Below, in pieces: positions 16,658-24,556 of a DNA stretch of 32,747 nucleotides. Source of the stretch: Candidatus Zhuqueibacterota bacterium. Its GTDB lineage: Bacteria; Zhuqueibacterota; Zhuqueibacteria; Thermofontimicrobiales; Thiofontviventaceae. A program made the translations under genes and the position numbers. The DNA lies in NCBI GenBank assembly GCA_016931935.1, contig JAFGDW010000327.1, forward strand, positions 1 through 32,747, written 5' to 3'. Under the pieces are notes generated by a model, which worked only from the letters and a program-made list of their open reading frames with translations, was not told where the DNA came from and searched no databases. Each line of letters starts with the position of its first letter. The first letter of the stretch is position 1.

Positions 16658-17657
16658 TCTGGGTTTGCTGTTACTTATCTTGAACTATGCATACGGTCAG
16701 GAACCAGAATATATGGCATGGAGCGTTTCCACAGTCCGTCCGTTGGCAATGGGAACAGCGTTCACCAGCATTGTTGATGACATTGCCGCAGCACTTTACA
16801 ATCCGGCGGCATTTTCTCTCTATCAGAACCAAAAGACTTTCCGGGCAACATTATTTATGAATCCTGTAATGACATTTTCAGCATATCGTTATTACAGCAA
16901 TGATTTCCGGGAAAATATAACGGGGTCGCGGATTGCTCGCGGTGCATCGCTGGGTATTAAAGCGCTATTTATTTCGACATACAATTTTGAGGCTGGTCTA
17001 ATTCTTAACGAACATTCACTCGCGCACACCTTTCACGATAATGATATTTTTATGCTGGAGCCAAACCGATCCTGGGCAGATGGTGCAAATACCTTTGTTG
17101 CCAGCCTGAAAATTGCCAAACGTGCTGTGATCGGCGTAAGCGGATCATATTATATTATTCCTGAAGAGACGCAATTTAACCACCGATTGGGATTTAGCTA
17201 CGGAATATTATTAAAACCACATGATCGATTGAATGTTGGTTTATCCTACATTGATTTACCGAAAGCTGCACCCGAATTCCGGTATCTCTACGAGCGATTG
17301 GCTGATGAAACAATGAATATTGGTATATCCTATTATCCGTCTTCATCAACCATACTATCCCTCGATATTCGAAATTTAACGGAAGAAAGCCTGGAAAATA
17401 TTCGGGAAGCACATGTGGGTGTTGAACAGTATATTTTCTCTATTGCCGCACTTCGAGCTGGCATTTATCGGGAACGTTTAAGCGGCCGATTTTTTTATTC
17501 TACCGGGATTGGTCTTCTGGATTCAAATTTATTTTTTAATCCGGAAAACAAATTTGAGCATCGACAATTCACGATGAATTACGCTTTCATATATAAAGAT
17601 GAAGGTAGTGAAAAATATTCTCAGTCACATTTTATTTCATTGTTAATACGATTTTAA
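16626..17657 (+). CDS. PorV/PorQ-like outer-membrane protein
   Basis: A 343-residue exported protein. Residues 1-24 form a signal peptide ending AYG-QEPEY. The motif STVRPLAMGTAFTSIVDDIAAALYNPAAF (in parts: RPLAMGTAF, then AALYNPAAF) is the PorV/PorQ family signature also seen in the protein at 3184-4230, and the alternating strand pattern predicts a barrel. The start is GTG at 16626 with AGAGGA at 16615-16620; the gene overlaps the end of lnt by 32 bases, so it is translated from the same message. It is well diverged from the 3184 copy. Function is unknown. Confidence 0.75.
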   Translation: MIRQLYRYILSLGLLLLILNYAYGQEPEYMAWSVSTVRPLAMGTAFTSIVDDIAAALYNPAAFSLYQNQKTFRATLFMNPVMTFSAYRYYSNDFRENITGSRIARGASLGIKALFISTYNFEAGLILNEHSLAHTFHDNDIFMLEPNRSWADGANTFVASLKIAKRAVIGVSGSYYIIPEETQFNHRLGFSYGILLKPHDRLNVGLSYIDLPKAAPEFRYLYERLADETMNIGISYYPSSSTILSLDIRNLTEESLENIREAHVGVEQYIFSIAALRAGIYRERLSGRFFYSTGIGLLDSNLFFNPENKFEHRQFTMNYAFIYKDEGSEKYSQSHFISLLIRF

Positions 17658-17713
17658 ATATCAGTTCTCATTACCAAAACGAAGAAAAATCAATCTGTGC
17701 CGGTTATTTGAAT

Positions 17714-18349
17714 ATGATTACACCTCAAAATTTCATTATGTTTCTTGTCGCTTCCTGGTTGTTAATTCTGACTCCCGGCCCGGATATGATTTATGTTATA
17801 AGCCGGGGGATTTCTCAGGGACGTAAAGCTGGCGTGATCTCTGCATTTGGTGTTACCACAGGAATTCTGATACATACATTCCTTGCGGCTTTTGGTTTGG
17901 CCGTAGTTTTAAAGACATCGTCTGTAGCATTTTTAATTGTTAAATATATTGGTGCTATTTATTTACTTTATTTGGGAATTAAATCTCTAATTAGTAAAGA
18001 AAGTTTTATTACTAATAATGTGAGAACAAAATTAAATTATCGTTCTATTTTTATGCAGGGTATGCTGTCCAATGTATTCAATCCAAAAATTGCACTATTT
18101 TTTCTTTCCTTCCTACCGCAATTTATTTCTGCCGAATGTTCGAATACCACTGCACAAATGATAATATTGGGATTTTTATTTGCATTTTTCGGAATTCTAT
18201 TTTTGACCTGTGTTGGTTATTTTTCAGGACGGATTGGAAGCTGGCTGACATGTAAACCAATATTTACAAATGCTATTCGTTGGATTACAGGAAGTATATT
18301 GATAGCACTTGGATTACGATTGGCATTTCTCAATCGGAAGATAGAGTAA
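17714..18349 (+). CDS. LysE/RhtB family amino-acid exporter
   Basis: A membrane protein of 211 residues from the ATG at 17714 (an in-frame TTG is 6 bases earlier). The start TPQNFIMFLVASWLLILTPGPDMIYVISRGISQGRKAG contains the family motif LTPGPDMxYVxxRGxxQGRKAG, and GMLSNVFNPKIALFFLSFLPQFI is the second signature. About six membrane helices are seen. Relatives export homoserine, threonine, lysine or leucine; the substrate cannot be read from the sequence. It has no obvious operon partner. Confidence 0.93.
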   Translation: MITPQNFIMFLVASWLLILTPGPDMIYVISRGISQGRKAGVISAFGVTTGILIHTFLAAFGLAVVLKTSSVAFLIVKYIGAIYLLYLGIKSLISKESFITNNVRTKLNYRSIFMQGMLSNVFNPKIALFFLSFLPQFISAECSNTTAQMIILGFLFAFFGILFLTCVGYFSGRIGSWLTCKPIFTNAIRWITGSILIALGLRLAFLNRKIE

Positions 18350-18446
18350 TTCGCATTAAAATAAAAATGTAAAAATACCGCTACTTGATTTACAAGAATG
18401 TAAACTTCGCCGGGGAACTTCATAACCACTCTGGAGTATTTAATAC

Positions 18447-19091
18447 TTGAACCGCCGTTTATTTATAATAATAATTCTGCTTGCTTATTGCATTCCGGTT
18501 TGCCACGCGGAAGAACATCATGACATCCCGGATAATTATACAATATTAATGATGCTGGCCGATTCTATTGATACCGAAGTAGTCTCCAGGCTAACGCTTG
18601 AATCGGATTCTGATATTGCTATAAAAGCAATTAGCAAGCGGAACGAGCGAGAATGGTTTTTTGAAGCACGGCTAATTCATGCAATGCTTTCAAATAATTT
18701 TCAGGTTTCAATTGTCGATTCTACAATACAGCTACAAAATATCAATCCGGATATAATTTGTGAATACCAGATACAACGCTTTCAAATTGAATATGAATCG
18801 GTGGGCGGATTTTTCCGGCGCAGTCGTGTGCAAAGACACATCGATATGCAGGTAGCATTTAATTTAATCAATGGCCATAACCAGCGAATTATCTGGTCAG
18901 GAACAATATGTAAAGATTTTCATGATGAAATTCCGTTTGGAAAGATAAAGAATGTCGAGCGCCCGGAGTTAAGTATAACCCAGGCTCAATTACCACGGAA
19001 GCTTGGAATTAAAGAGTGGATGGATGCATTATTAGTTGCCAGTGCTACCGGGGCAGTAATTTATTCATTTTATGTGTTTCGAAGCAAATGA
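18447..19091 (+). CDS. Exported protein of unknown function
   Basis: A 214-residue protein I do not recognise. The first about 20 residues are a strongly hydrophobic signal segment (RLFIIIILLAYCIPVCHA) with a likely cleavage site after CHA. Near the end a hydrophobic stretch (DALLVASATGAVIYSFYVF) followed by RSK could anchor the C terminus in the membrane. The centre is mixed alpha/beta with many charged residues. The start is TTG at 18447, with CTGGAG 10 bases upstream; no better ATG exists nearby. It lies 13 bp upstream of bamD, which suggests a role in the cell envelope, but that is guilt by association only. Confidence 0.7.
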   Translation: MNRRLFIIIILLAYCIPVCHAEEHHDIPDNYTILMMLADSIDTEVVSRLTLESDSDIAIKAISKRNEREWFFEARLIHAMLSNNFQVSIVDSTIQLQNINPDIICEYQIQRFQIEYESVGGFFRRSRVQRHIDMQVAFNLINGHNQRIIWSGTICKDFHDEIPFGKIKNVERPELSITQAQLPRKLGIKEWMDALLVASATGAVIYSFYVFRSK

Positions 19092-19104
19092 TGAGGGGAA
19101 ACTC

Positions 19105-19905
19105 ATGTTAAAAAGATTGTTGATCATTTCACTGCTTGCCATGTTTGTGCTTTCATGTAGTGGTAGAAGACCAAAGGAGACAATGTCGGCGAAAGAGCGG
19201 TTGACATATGCCATGAAGAAATTTAAAAATGGTGATTACCTGGATGCGAAAACAGAATTCCGTGTCATCGTGCTCAATTTTCCCGGACAAAGTGTTGTGG
19301 ACACCGCCCAATTTTATCTTGCAGAATGTCATCTGAAAATGAAGGAATATATCCTGGCAGCAGCCGAATATGAAAAATTGATCCGCATGTTTCCTGCAAG
19401 TAAGTTTACTGATGACGCGCAGTACAAAATTGGTTATGCCAATTATGAGTTATCACCCAAATATTCTCTTGATCAAACTTATACACTCAAAGCGATCGAT
19501 GAATTACAGCGCTTTGCTGAAGAATATCCCACAAGTGACCTGGTTAATGAAGCTAATAAACTAATGCTAAAATGTCGGGAAAAGCTGGCGAAGAAGGAAT
19601 ATAAAACCGGAGAACTCTATCGCAAAATGTCGTATTACGAAGCGGCTATTTTGTATTTCGAAAGTGTATTGTCCAACTACTATGATACGGATTATGCAGA
19701 AGATGCACAATTTTGGCTTGCTGAATGTTTGCGAAAAGATCGTGATTACGGTCGCGCAGTTGAAGAATATGCAAAATACCTCCAAAAATATCCCAATAGT
19801 AATCGTAAAAGCCAGGTTCAGGCGCTTTTAAAAGATGCACAGCGGAGTAAAGAAGCGACGGGTACCTCGTCTGACGGAATGAAAGAAGAGACAGCTTCAA
19901 ACTAA
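19105..19905 (+). CDS. bamD: Outer-membrane assembly lipoprotein BamD
   Basis: A lipoprotein partner of BamA that inserts beta-barrels in the outer membrane. The start is ATG 19105 preceded by GAGGGG; an upstream ATG at 19072 would break the signal peptide. The signal peptide LLIISLLAMFVLSC ends with a lipobox-like FVLSC whose Cys should be acylated (Lnt is encoded upstream). At least four tetratricopeptide-like repeats follow: AMKKFKNGDYLDAKTEFR, FYLAECHLKMKEYILAAAEYEK, AQYKIGYANYEL and AQFWLAECLRKDRDYGRAVEEY. The length of 266 residues is typical. BamA itself is not in the window. The gene is 15 bp from nadD. Confidence 0.92.
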   Translation: MLKRLLIISLLAMFVLSCSGRRPKETMSAKERLTYAMKKFKNGDYLDAKTEFRVIVLNFPGQSVVDTAQFYLAECHLKMKEYILAAAEYEKLIRMFPASKFTDDAQYKIGYANYELSPKYSLDQTYTLKAIDELQRFAEEYPTSDLVNEANKLMLKCREKLAKKEYKTGELYRKMSYYEAAILYFESVLSNYYDTDYAEDAQFWLAECLRKDRDYGRAVEEYAKYLQKYPNSNRKSQVQALLKDAQRSKEATGTSSDGMKEETASN

Positions 19906-19920
19906 TAGCGGAATTTCCGG

Positions 19921-20508
19921 ATGAAGATTGGACTCTATGGCGGCACATTCGATCCGATTCATAACGGGCATCTAATTATTGCCGAATGGACGTACGAAGC
20001 ACTGGACCTGGATGAAATTATTTTTATTCCGGCCTTTATTCCGCCAAATAAACAAGAAAGCGGAATTTCTTCTGCTGAAATACGAATGGATATGCTGAAA
20101 TTAGCGGTCAATTCAAATCCGCATTTCAGTGTATCCGATTACGAGATTCAAAAAGCAGATATTTCATATACCCTTCAAACAGTTTGCCATTTTCGGGAAC
20201 AGCTCAACCTGAGTAGAGATGAGCTGTTTTTTTTAATTGGGACTGATAGCCTGAATGAATTCCACGAATGGCACAAACCGGACGAAATTTTGCAAAATTG
20301 CACTATGGTCGTCTATCCTCGATTGTCATCATCTGATTGTACTCATCCATCTGTAGAAAACTTGGTAATATTGCAAGCGCCGATTATCGGGATTTCATCA
20401 ACGATAATTCGCCAGCGTGTTTCTCAGCATCGATCAATAAAATACATGGTTTCTGAAAGTGTTTCCGAATACATTAGCCAGCATCGACTCTATGAAAAAA
20501 TAACTTGA
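19921..20508 (+). CDS. nadD: Nicotinate-nucleotide adenylyltransferase
   Basis: Adenylates nicotinate mononucleotide to deamido-NAD in NAD synthesis. The 195-residue protein opens with GLYGGTFDPIHNGHLIIAEW, holding the nucleotidyltransferase T/HxGH motif (HNGH), and ends with ISSTIIRQRVS, the ISSTxIR signature. The middle FFLIGTDSLNEFHEWHKPDEI is also conserved in NadD. It follows bamD by 15 bp and is likely in the same transcript. Confidence 0.96.
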   Translation: MKIGLYGGTFDPIHNGHLIIAEWTYEALDLDEIIFIPAFIPPNKQESGISSAEIRMDMLKLAVNSNPHFSVSDYEIQKADISYTLQTVCHFREQLNLSRDELFFLIGTDSLNEFHEWHKPDEILQNCTMVVYPRLSSSDCTHPSVENLVILQAPIIGISSTIIRQRVSQHRSIKYMVSESVSEYISQHRLYEKIT

Positions 20509-20614
20509 TTTTACCACTGGAAAATCGTATTTTTATTGAATATGAAAAAGTAAGTTTACATTCTGTAACATTCACCCAAAAACAATTGCACACTGTTATA
20601 ATTATGAGGCTGCC

Positions 20615-21250
20615 ATGGTTTTTTGGATGTCTCTCGCAATCATTTATCTCTTTACCAAAATCTATTTTCGTGCAACATCTGTAGATCGTCACTTATTTCC
20701 CAGAAAAGGACCGGCAATCACCGTGGTAAATCACAATAGCAATATGGATGTTTTTGCCATGTCGCTTGTCGTACGCACTCCGGTTCACGCGATGGCTAAA
20801 GATACGCTTTTTAAAGTTCCCATCTTAAAATCGTGGTTGCGGGCAGTTGGTGGTTTTCCAGTAGTGCGGAATGCATCTGATACGCAAGCATTTGACACAG
20901 CGCTTTCAATATTGCAAAATGGTGGTATTCTTTTTCTTGCTCCGGAAGGCACACGAAAAAAAATCAATGGACAAAATCCTCGCCCCAAAACCGGTTTTGT
21001 TCGACTTGCTCAATTAACTGGATGCCCGATTGTTCCAGTAGCAATATATGGAACAGATCGTGTGTTGCCACCGAATGCCTGGTTTCCAAAACCGGTGAAA
21101 ATTGCTGTAAAGGTTGGGGCCCCAATTTTGTTAGAAAAAACTGAAGTCACCATTGAAAATAAAGATAAATTGCAAAAACAAGCTGACGAAGTTATGGAAA
21201 TAATTTATGGAATGCAGCAGGAATTGCGAACGCAATATGAAAAGAAATAA
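20615..21250 (+). CDS. plsC: 1-acyl-sn-glycerol-3-phosphate acyltransferase (PlsC type)
   Basis: Adds a second fatty acid to lysophosphatidic acid in phospholipid synthesis at the inner membrane. The acyltransferase motif I HX4D is VNHNSNMDVF; motif II is around VGGFPVVRN; motif III is FLAPEGTRKK (EGTR); motif IV includes PIVPVAIYGTDRVLP. The length of 211 residues is typical and a single hydrophobic N-terminal segment (VFWMSLAIIYLFT) could anchor it. The ATG at 20615 has GAGG a few bases upstream. The next gene follows within about 30 bp. Confidence 0.93.
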   Translation: MVFWMSLAIIYLFTKIYFRATSVDRHLFPRKGPAITVVNHNSNMDVFAMSLVVRTPVHAMAKDTLFKVPILKSWLRAVGGFPVVRNASDTQAFDTALSILQNGGILFLAPEGTRKKINGQNPRPKTGFVRLAQLTGCPIVPVAIYGTDRVLPPNAWFPKPVKIAVKVGAPILLEKTEVTIENKDKLQKQADEVMEIIYGMQQELRTQYEKK

Positions 21251-21281
21251 ATAGATGATGAGTTTTGAATAAGGAACACAT

Positions 21282-21959
21282 ATGGAAGCAACACTTTTAA
21301 AAAAGGTGCCGATGTTTTCCCAACTCGATGTTGAGGACGTGAAAAAAATTCGCAAATTATGTGTGACAAAGCAATATCCAAAAGACCAGATTATCCTGGT
21401 GGAAGAAGATGCTGGCAGTTCGATGTTTCTTATTCTGCGAGGTCGAGTAAAAGTGTCGCGTGTTAGCGATGATGGGCGAGAAGTGATTTTGTCGATTCTG
21501 GAAGACGGTGACTTTTTCGGCGAATTGTCGTTATTGGACGGAAAAGCCCGATCCGCCAGCGTTACGGCGATTGAAAATTCAGAAGTGCTTCTATTACGTC
21601 GAGGTGATTTTCTAAATTTGCTGGAAAGTTATCCGCAAATTTCTATAGGTATGTTAAAGGAATTAGCTGCGCGAATTAGGCGTAGCGATTCGCAAATAAA
21701 AAGCCTGTCCCTGCAGGACGCTATGGGACGAGTGTCATCTACCCTCATCATGTTTGCAGAAGATCACGGCCGAAAAAATCAGCAGGAAGTCGTGATAACA
21801 AAGGTGCCGTTGCAACAAGATTTAGCCAATATGTCCGGGACTTCGCGGGAAACAATTTCACGGGTATTTAAATATCTGGAGGATGAACAGTTAATTCGGC
21901 GGGAGGGGAGAAAGCTGATCTTTCCCGATTATCCAAAATTTAAAAGGATGTTTATATGA
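21282..21959 (+). CDS. Crp/Fnr family transcriptional regulator
   Basis: A 225-residue DNA-binding regulator. An N-terminal cyclic-nucleotide-binding-like barrel spans about residues 12-115, with the GDFFGELSLLDGKARSASVTA phosphate-binding-cassette-type stretch (GELSLLDGxxRSASVxA). A C-terminal winged helix spans about 145-222, with recognition helix MSGTSRETISRVFKYLEDEQLI. There is no Fnr-type Cys cluster, so it is unlikely to be an oxygen sensor; the arginine in KARSA is compatible with cNMP binding, but binding is not shown. It overlaps the NUDIX gene by 4 bases, so the two are co-translated. Confidence 0.94.
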   Translation: MEATLLKKVPMFSQLDVEDVKKIRKLCVTKQYPKDQIILVEEDAGSSMFLILRGRVKVSRVSDDGREVILSILEDGDFFGELSLLDGKARSASVTAIENSEVLLLRRGDFLNLLESYPQISIGMLKELAARIRRSDSQIKSLSLQDAMGRVSSTLIMFAEDHGRKNQQEVVITKVPLQQDLANMSGTSRETISRVFKYLEDEQLIRREGRKLIFPDYPKFKRMFI

Positions 21960-22408
21960 GAGGTCGGGAATATCCGGATACCCCAATGGTTGGTGTCGGT
22001 GTGATTGTTTTCGATAATGACAGTCGTATATTGTTGATACAAAGAGGAAATGAGCCAAGTAAAGGATTGTGGGCATTGCCCGGTGGTTTAGTCGAACTTG
22101 GGGAAGAAACCAAAGCAGCAGCCAAACGCGAAGTGGCGGAAGAATGTAGCATTGAAGTGGAAATTGGTGATGTGGCAAATGTTGTCGATCTCATCCTGAA
22201 GGACCCGACTGATAAAATTAGGTATCATTATATTCTGATAGATTATTTGGCAACGCATGTCGCTGGCGATATAGACCCACAAACTGACGTCACCGATGCC
22301 CGCTGGGTACGAGAAAATGAACTGGATTTATATGACATACCGGACGTAACGCGAAAGGTGATTAATCAATCACTTGAAAAACGGAAGGAATCTGCCAGAT
22401 ATAATTAG
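21956..22408 (+). CDS. NUDIX hydrolase
   Basis: A 150-residue pyrophosphohydrolase that cleaves nucleoside diphosphate-linked compounds. The NUDIX box is GGLVELGEETKAAAKREVAEECSIEV, matching Gx5Ex7REUxEExGU except that the late Gly is Ser (EECSI). The N-terminal VGVGVIVFDNDSRILLIQRGNEPSKGLWALPGG is typical of MutT/ADP-ribose types, and it has some likeness to NrtR-associated or ADPR NUDIX enzymes. Substrate is not predictable. Start ATG 21956 overlaps the regulator stop (ATGA), so coupling with the Crp/Fnr gene is likely, perhaps a signal-nucleotide function. Confidence 0.92.
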   Translation: MRGREYPDTPMVGVGVIVFDNDSRILLIQRGNEPSKGLWALPGGLVELGEETKAAAKREVAEECSIEVEIGDVANVVDLILKDPTDKIRYHYILIDYLATHVAGDIDPQTDVTDARWVRENELDLYDIPDVTRKVINQSLEKRKESARYN

Positions 22409-22484
22409 TGAACGTTCGTGAGCAATAACGTCATCATCGAACCAATATCAACTTTTGAACGAGCTAACTTGCGGCGGAGCGTGT

Positions 22485-23591
22485 GTGACTAAACGTGATG
22501 TTCGAATTGATTCCTTACGGGGAATTTTTTTACTTATCATGATAATTAATCATTTCGGCGGGCCATTTCAAAAATTCACGAGTGAATCGTTGGGCTTTGT
22601 TTCCGCAGCGGAAGGATTTATCTTTATATCCGGTTTTGTTTTTGCGTTTGTGTATATGCGATATATTGTGGATGAACGAAAACTGTTTGTCAACAGTTTT
22701 AAAAGAGCACTGCTCATTTATCGATATCATTTAAATTTAATTTTCGGCGTTGCTATTGTTGCTATTTTTATTCATAGTTATCAGCTTTATTGGAAAGATA
22801 TCTTAAGCCCATATTTTGATTATCCTATCCACTACATTGTGTTTGAGGCCTTGCTGCTTCATCAGCCTCAATATATGGATATTTTACCGATCTATGTTAT
22901 TTTTGTAATGGCGGCTCCATTTATTCTCAGGTCGCTTCATAGCGGCCATGAGAAAATAGTATTAACTGTGACACTATTACTATGGATACTCGGACAATTT
23001 ATCAATCCGTTTAAAGCAATTGTTCATGTCTTGCATATCGGCGCTACGCCGGGGTACTTCAATATTTTTTCATGGCAAATCGTCTGGGTGTTGGGGATGT
23101 ACGCGGGATTTCATAAATATTCCAAAAGAAATATTTCAATTATTGAAAATAGATATGTGCAAATCATCGCGATTTTGACAGCCATAATCCTACTTATAAT
23201 TCGGTATAAGGTTATAACATTTCCGTTCAATTTAGACGATCTGACAGATAAAATGGATCTAGGGATAATCCGACTGATGAATACGATCTCCCATGCTGTC
23301 ATTATTTGGATGATCGTTCGAAACGTCCCTGAAAACAGGGGAATTCTCTGGTTGGATTTTGTTGGCAGATATTCACTTCAGATTTTTTCATATCATGTTT
23401 TCATTCTTTATCTTTCATTACCGGTAAAGGAGCGTCTGGAGGACGTCACGGGTTTTTGGGGGTATTTCCTTTATATTTTATTGCTGGTTGCCAGTTTATC
23501 ATTACCAGTTTATTTATATGAAAACTACAAAAAATATAGCGTTATCATCGGATCAAAATTAAAATATAATGCTCAAAAATTAATTCCTTAA
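22485..23591 (+). CDS. OpgC-like membrane acyltransferase
   Basis: A polytopic membrane protein of 368 residues. It begins RIDSLRGIFLLIMIINHFGGP and AAEGFIFISGFVFAFVY, matching OpgC-type proteins, which in E. coli succinylate osmoregulated periplasmic glucans; the family belongs to the wider acyltransferase-3 fold. About ten hydrophobic helices are visible. The GTG at 22485, with GCGGAG 5 bases upstream, is the preferred start; a TTG at 22455 is in frame but weaker. The glycosyltransferase cluster begins 200 bp later, so it may decorate a surface or periplasmic glycan. Confidence 0.75.
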   Translation: MTKRDVRIDSLRGIFLLIMIINHFGGPFQKFTSESLGFVSAAEGFIFISGFVFAFVYMRYIVDERKLFVNSFKRALLIYRYHLNLIFGVAIVAIFIHSYQLYWKDILSPYFDYPIHYIVFEALLLHQPQYMDILPIYVIFVMAAPFILRSLHSGHEKIVLTVTLLLWILGQFINPFKAIVHVLHIGATPGYFNIFSWQIVWVLGMYAGFHKYSKRNISIIENRYVQIIAILTAIILLIIRYKVITFPFNLDDLTDKMDLGIIRLMNTISHAVIIWMIVRNVPENRGILWLDFVGRYSLQIFSYHVFILYLSLPVKERLEDVTGFWGYFLYILLLVASLSLPVYLYENYKKYSVIIGSKLKYNAQKLIP

Positions 23592-23626
23592 AAGTAATAC
23601 TGTTCATTTAAGCTATTTGTTGATTC

Positions 23627-23672
23627 TTTGGAGTGCATTCCGCAGCAGCGTATTATGACGCTGCACTCCAAA
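23627..23672. repeat. Palindromic REP/MITE-like element
   Basis: TTTGGAGTGCA (23627-23637) and TGCACTCCAAA (23662-23672) are exact reverse complements. Inside, GCAGCGT (23645-23651) and ACGCTGC (23658-23664) form a second, alternative stem. No T-run follows, so it is not a standard terminator. It lies between an OpgC-like gene and the glycosyltransferase cluster. Confidence 0.65.
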
Positions 23673-23796
23673 TTAAGCGGCTTAGGTGAACGGTATTGTC
23701 CTAAAAATTGCTCGTAAATCAACTCATATTCCCTATAATCAATTACCAATTTATATTCTTCTTGGAAAACACGCAAAAATTTTGTACCTTTGCCGC

Positions 23797-24555
23797 ATGG
23801 AATCCTTATCGGTTATTGTTATTACCCAGAACGAAGCGGACAAGATTCGCGATTGCCTGGAAAGCGTCTCCTGGGCGGATGAATTAATCATCGTGGATGG
23901 TGGCAGCACGGATAATACAATTGCTATTTGCCGGGAATTTACATCACATGTACTGGAGAATCCCTGGCCCGGCTATGCGGCACAGAAGCAATTTGCGTTG
24001 GACCATGCCACAAAATCGTGGGTGCTGAGTATCGACTCGGACGAGCGGTTGTCTGATCCGTTAGTTCAGGAAATCAAGGCGCTTTTGGCGAATCCGGAAG
24101 CAGAATTCGACGGCTATTACATCCCCCGGCTCAGCTCGTTTTTGGGGAAACCAATCCGATATGGCGGATGGTATCCCGGCTATCAACTGCGCTTGTTCCG
24201 GCGTGATAAAACAACTGTCCGACAGTCGCGAGTGCATGAGGGATTTCTGGTCAACGGTAAATGTGGCCACTTAAAATACGATATGATTCATGACACTCAC
24301 ACTACGATTGAATCCAGCCTTGTACGAATGAATCGCTATTCAACGCTTGAGGCCGAAGACCGTTGGGAAAGTGGTCGAGTCCGCAATGTAACGTGGGGGA
24401 GCATTATCGTTCATCCACTGTCAGCGTTTTTGCGGCAATTTCTTCATCTGCGCGGCTACCGCGATGGCATGCATGGATTTATTTTAGCGCTGGTGACAGC
24501 AATGGTGAAAATGGCATTGTACATAAAACTTTGGGAACGGCAACAGAGCAATTAG
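23797..24555 (+). CDS. Glycosyltransferase family 2, WaaE/KdtX-like
   Basis: Transfers a sugar from a nucleotide donor, most likely in the lipopolysaccharide core. From the ATG at 23797 the protein has 252 residues: SLSVIVITQNEADKIRDCLESV, ADELIIVDGGSTDNT (nucleotide-binding), and the metal-binding WVLSIDSDERL with DSD. GYQLRLFRRDKTT and VHEGFLV follow, as in WaaE/KdtX-type family members. An upstream ATG at 23686 adds 37 non-conserved residues and is rejected. A close paralogue lies at 28955-29710. The msbA-like gene starts one base after its stop, so the two are coupled. Confidence 0.9.
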   Translation: MESLSVIVITQNEADKIRDCLESVSWADELIIVDGGSTDNTIAICREFTSHVLENPWPGYAAQKQFALDHATKSWVLSIDSDERLSDPLVQEIKALLANPEAEFDGYYIPRLSSFLGKPIRYGGWYPGYQLRLFRRDKTTVRQSRVHEGFLVNGKCGHLKYDMIHDTHTTIESSLVRMNRYSTLEAEDRWESGRVRNVTWGSIIVHPLSAFLRQFLHLRGYRDGMHGFILALVTAMVKMALYIKLWERQQSN

Positions 24556-24556
24556 T

